In this document: positions 63,227-64,000 of the stretch, in pieces
Position numbering within the stretch: position 1 is the first letter of the stretch
How the letters are laid out: each line of letters starts with the position of its first letter
From: Tomocerus qinae
Taxonomy: Eukaryota; Arthropoda; Collembola; Entomobryomorpha; Tomoceridae
NCBI GenBank assembly: GCA_020055645.1
Contig: CM034547.1
Coordinates: forward strand, 59,956,909-60,020,908
Direction of reading: 5' to 3'
DNA: 64,000 nucleotides
Translations under genes and position numbers: made by a program
Notes under the pieces: generated by a model
Told to the model about the DNA's origin: nothing
Seen by the model: only the letters and a program-made list of their open reading frames with translations
Database searches by the model: none

Positions 63227-64000
63227 ATGATTCAGTTCGAAACGGACGAAGAACGCCTTTTGGTGGAACAGGTAAATCCAGTTATAAACTATGAACTTCT
63301 ACTTTTCAGTTTATTCATGATTTTATTCTAAACAAATTGCCATTTTACTGTAGATGGCCATCAGACTCCAAGATGTTGTTGGAGATGGAAAAGTCAGAAT
63401 TAATTACTATGAGCCTGAAGAAATTATCTATCTTAGATTCTTACGAGGTACTACTTTCAAATTATATTTTTAGAAATATTTTGTACAGTATTTCAAACGA
63501 AATTAGTACACCAAAAGTAATTATTAAGGCAACCCATATTTTACACCATGAAGTGTTTAGAAGTAGATATTTATAGAAATTGATTTTCGCAAAACTATTT
63601 AACTAAACTGTTAAATGTGAATGATGCAATTATCAAATAATGCAGCATTTACAATCGGCTTTAGCCGAAGAATTTCATTGAATAACTTTAATAGATTTTG
63701 TTCATGAGTTGAGAAACTTCAGAAGCATGACTCATTTTAACAACCCTATCAGATTTCCCAGAAAATCTCGTTCACAAGTTCACGTTTGAAAATTTTCATT
63801 GCTTTTTTAGAACAAGGCAACAACAACATTTAGCAAAATACATAGCTTAGCAATCTTTGTTTTAAGAATCCTTAGCCATAATATTTTTGGATGAAGATAG
63901 CATGCAGGTGTGTAGCCTTTACTATAATATACATTGCCATCCTAAACACAAATTCCCACATTAAAACTTTCTTAGTAGCTTGTCTGGAGTTATTTTATTT
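63227..64000 (+). CDS. SEC14-like CRAL-TRIO gene, copy 9 (5' part; continues past window)
   Basis: Exons 63227-63271 (MIQFETDEERLLVEQ) and 63354-63447 are visible; 63448-64000 is intron. Exon 1 is the typical 15-codon family start and exon 2 ends in the diagnostic phase-1 junction after IIYLRFLR|. Exon 2 is 94 nt against 61 nt in all eight other copies, adding 11 residues before the Leu-Arg-Phe-Leu-Arg motif (RLQDVVGDGKVRINYYEPEE). No exon matching the third family exon (A-R-D...AEDM) appears before the window ends, so intron 2 exceeds 550 bp. The rest of the gene, and whether it is functional, cannot be seen. Confidence 0.82.

Noticed and set aside
63310-63353. Alternative earlier acceptor for exon 2 of SEC14-like copy 9
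   Set aside because: It would add 44 nt, which is out of frame with the conserved LRFLR end of the exon.

Overview
This is a eukaryotic, animal window. It is AT-rich and gene-sparse, its genes are split by short GT-AG introns, and AATAAA signals follow most stop codons. The proteins (SEC14-type lipid-transfer proteins without a GOLD domain, an arthropod-style EB/EGF cysteine-rich surface protein, p70 S6 kinase, inositol monophosphatase) and the repeats suggest an arthropod. A springtail-like hexapod is my guess, but nothing here proves it.

The main content is a head-to-tail family of nine SEC14-like (CRAL-TRIO) genes, all on the + strand, which I number 1 to 9 by position: 2602-5717, 6829-8887, 13624-15092, 20135-22938, 36004-38773, 40363-42348, 47345-50680, 54063-55499, and 63227 running off the right edge. 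They share one exon template with coding exons of about 45, 61, 44, 118-124, 192, 81 and 158-317 nt. Most copies encode 231-286 residues. The 192-nt and 81-nt exons are cut by extra introns in only some copies. Copy 5 carries a one-base deletion that breaks its frame.

Unrelated genes sit between them: the 3' end of an unrecognised cysteine/tyrosine-rich protein (1-1008), a two-exon secreted peptide (10043-10375), inositol monophosphatase on the minus strand (23516-24997), a p70 S6 kinase with one coding intron (43890-45272) and an intronless, probably GPI-anchored EB/EGF-like protein (56531-57655). Two protein-like minus-strand exons lie at 62739-63161, next to copy 9.

From 26.3 to 33.5 kb is a repeat block. 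It holds a 98-bp exact direct repeat, then a Helitron-like composite made of a 50-bp minisatellite, a 188-bp satellite and a 31-bp minisatellite. A CR1/L2-like LINE fragment (minus strand) has inserted into the 31-bp array. The LINE was hit by a ~1.1-kb hairpin-ended element (copies A and C), and copy A was hit by copy B. B and C form a long inverted repeat. Every 31-bp unit carries TTCTAGAA, a heat-shock-element core.

Functionally, the SEC14-like proteins should bind and move phosphoinositides or other hydrophobic ligands, inositol monophosphatase regenerates inositol for phosphoinositide synthesis, and S6K acts downstream of PI3K/mTOR. The theme is suggestive, but the neighbourhood may be chance.
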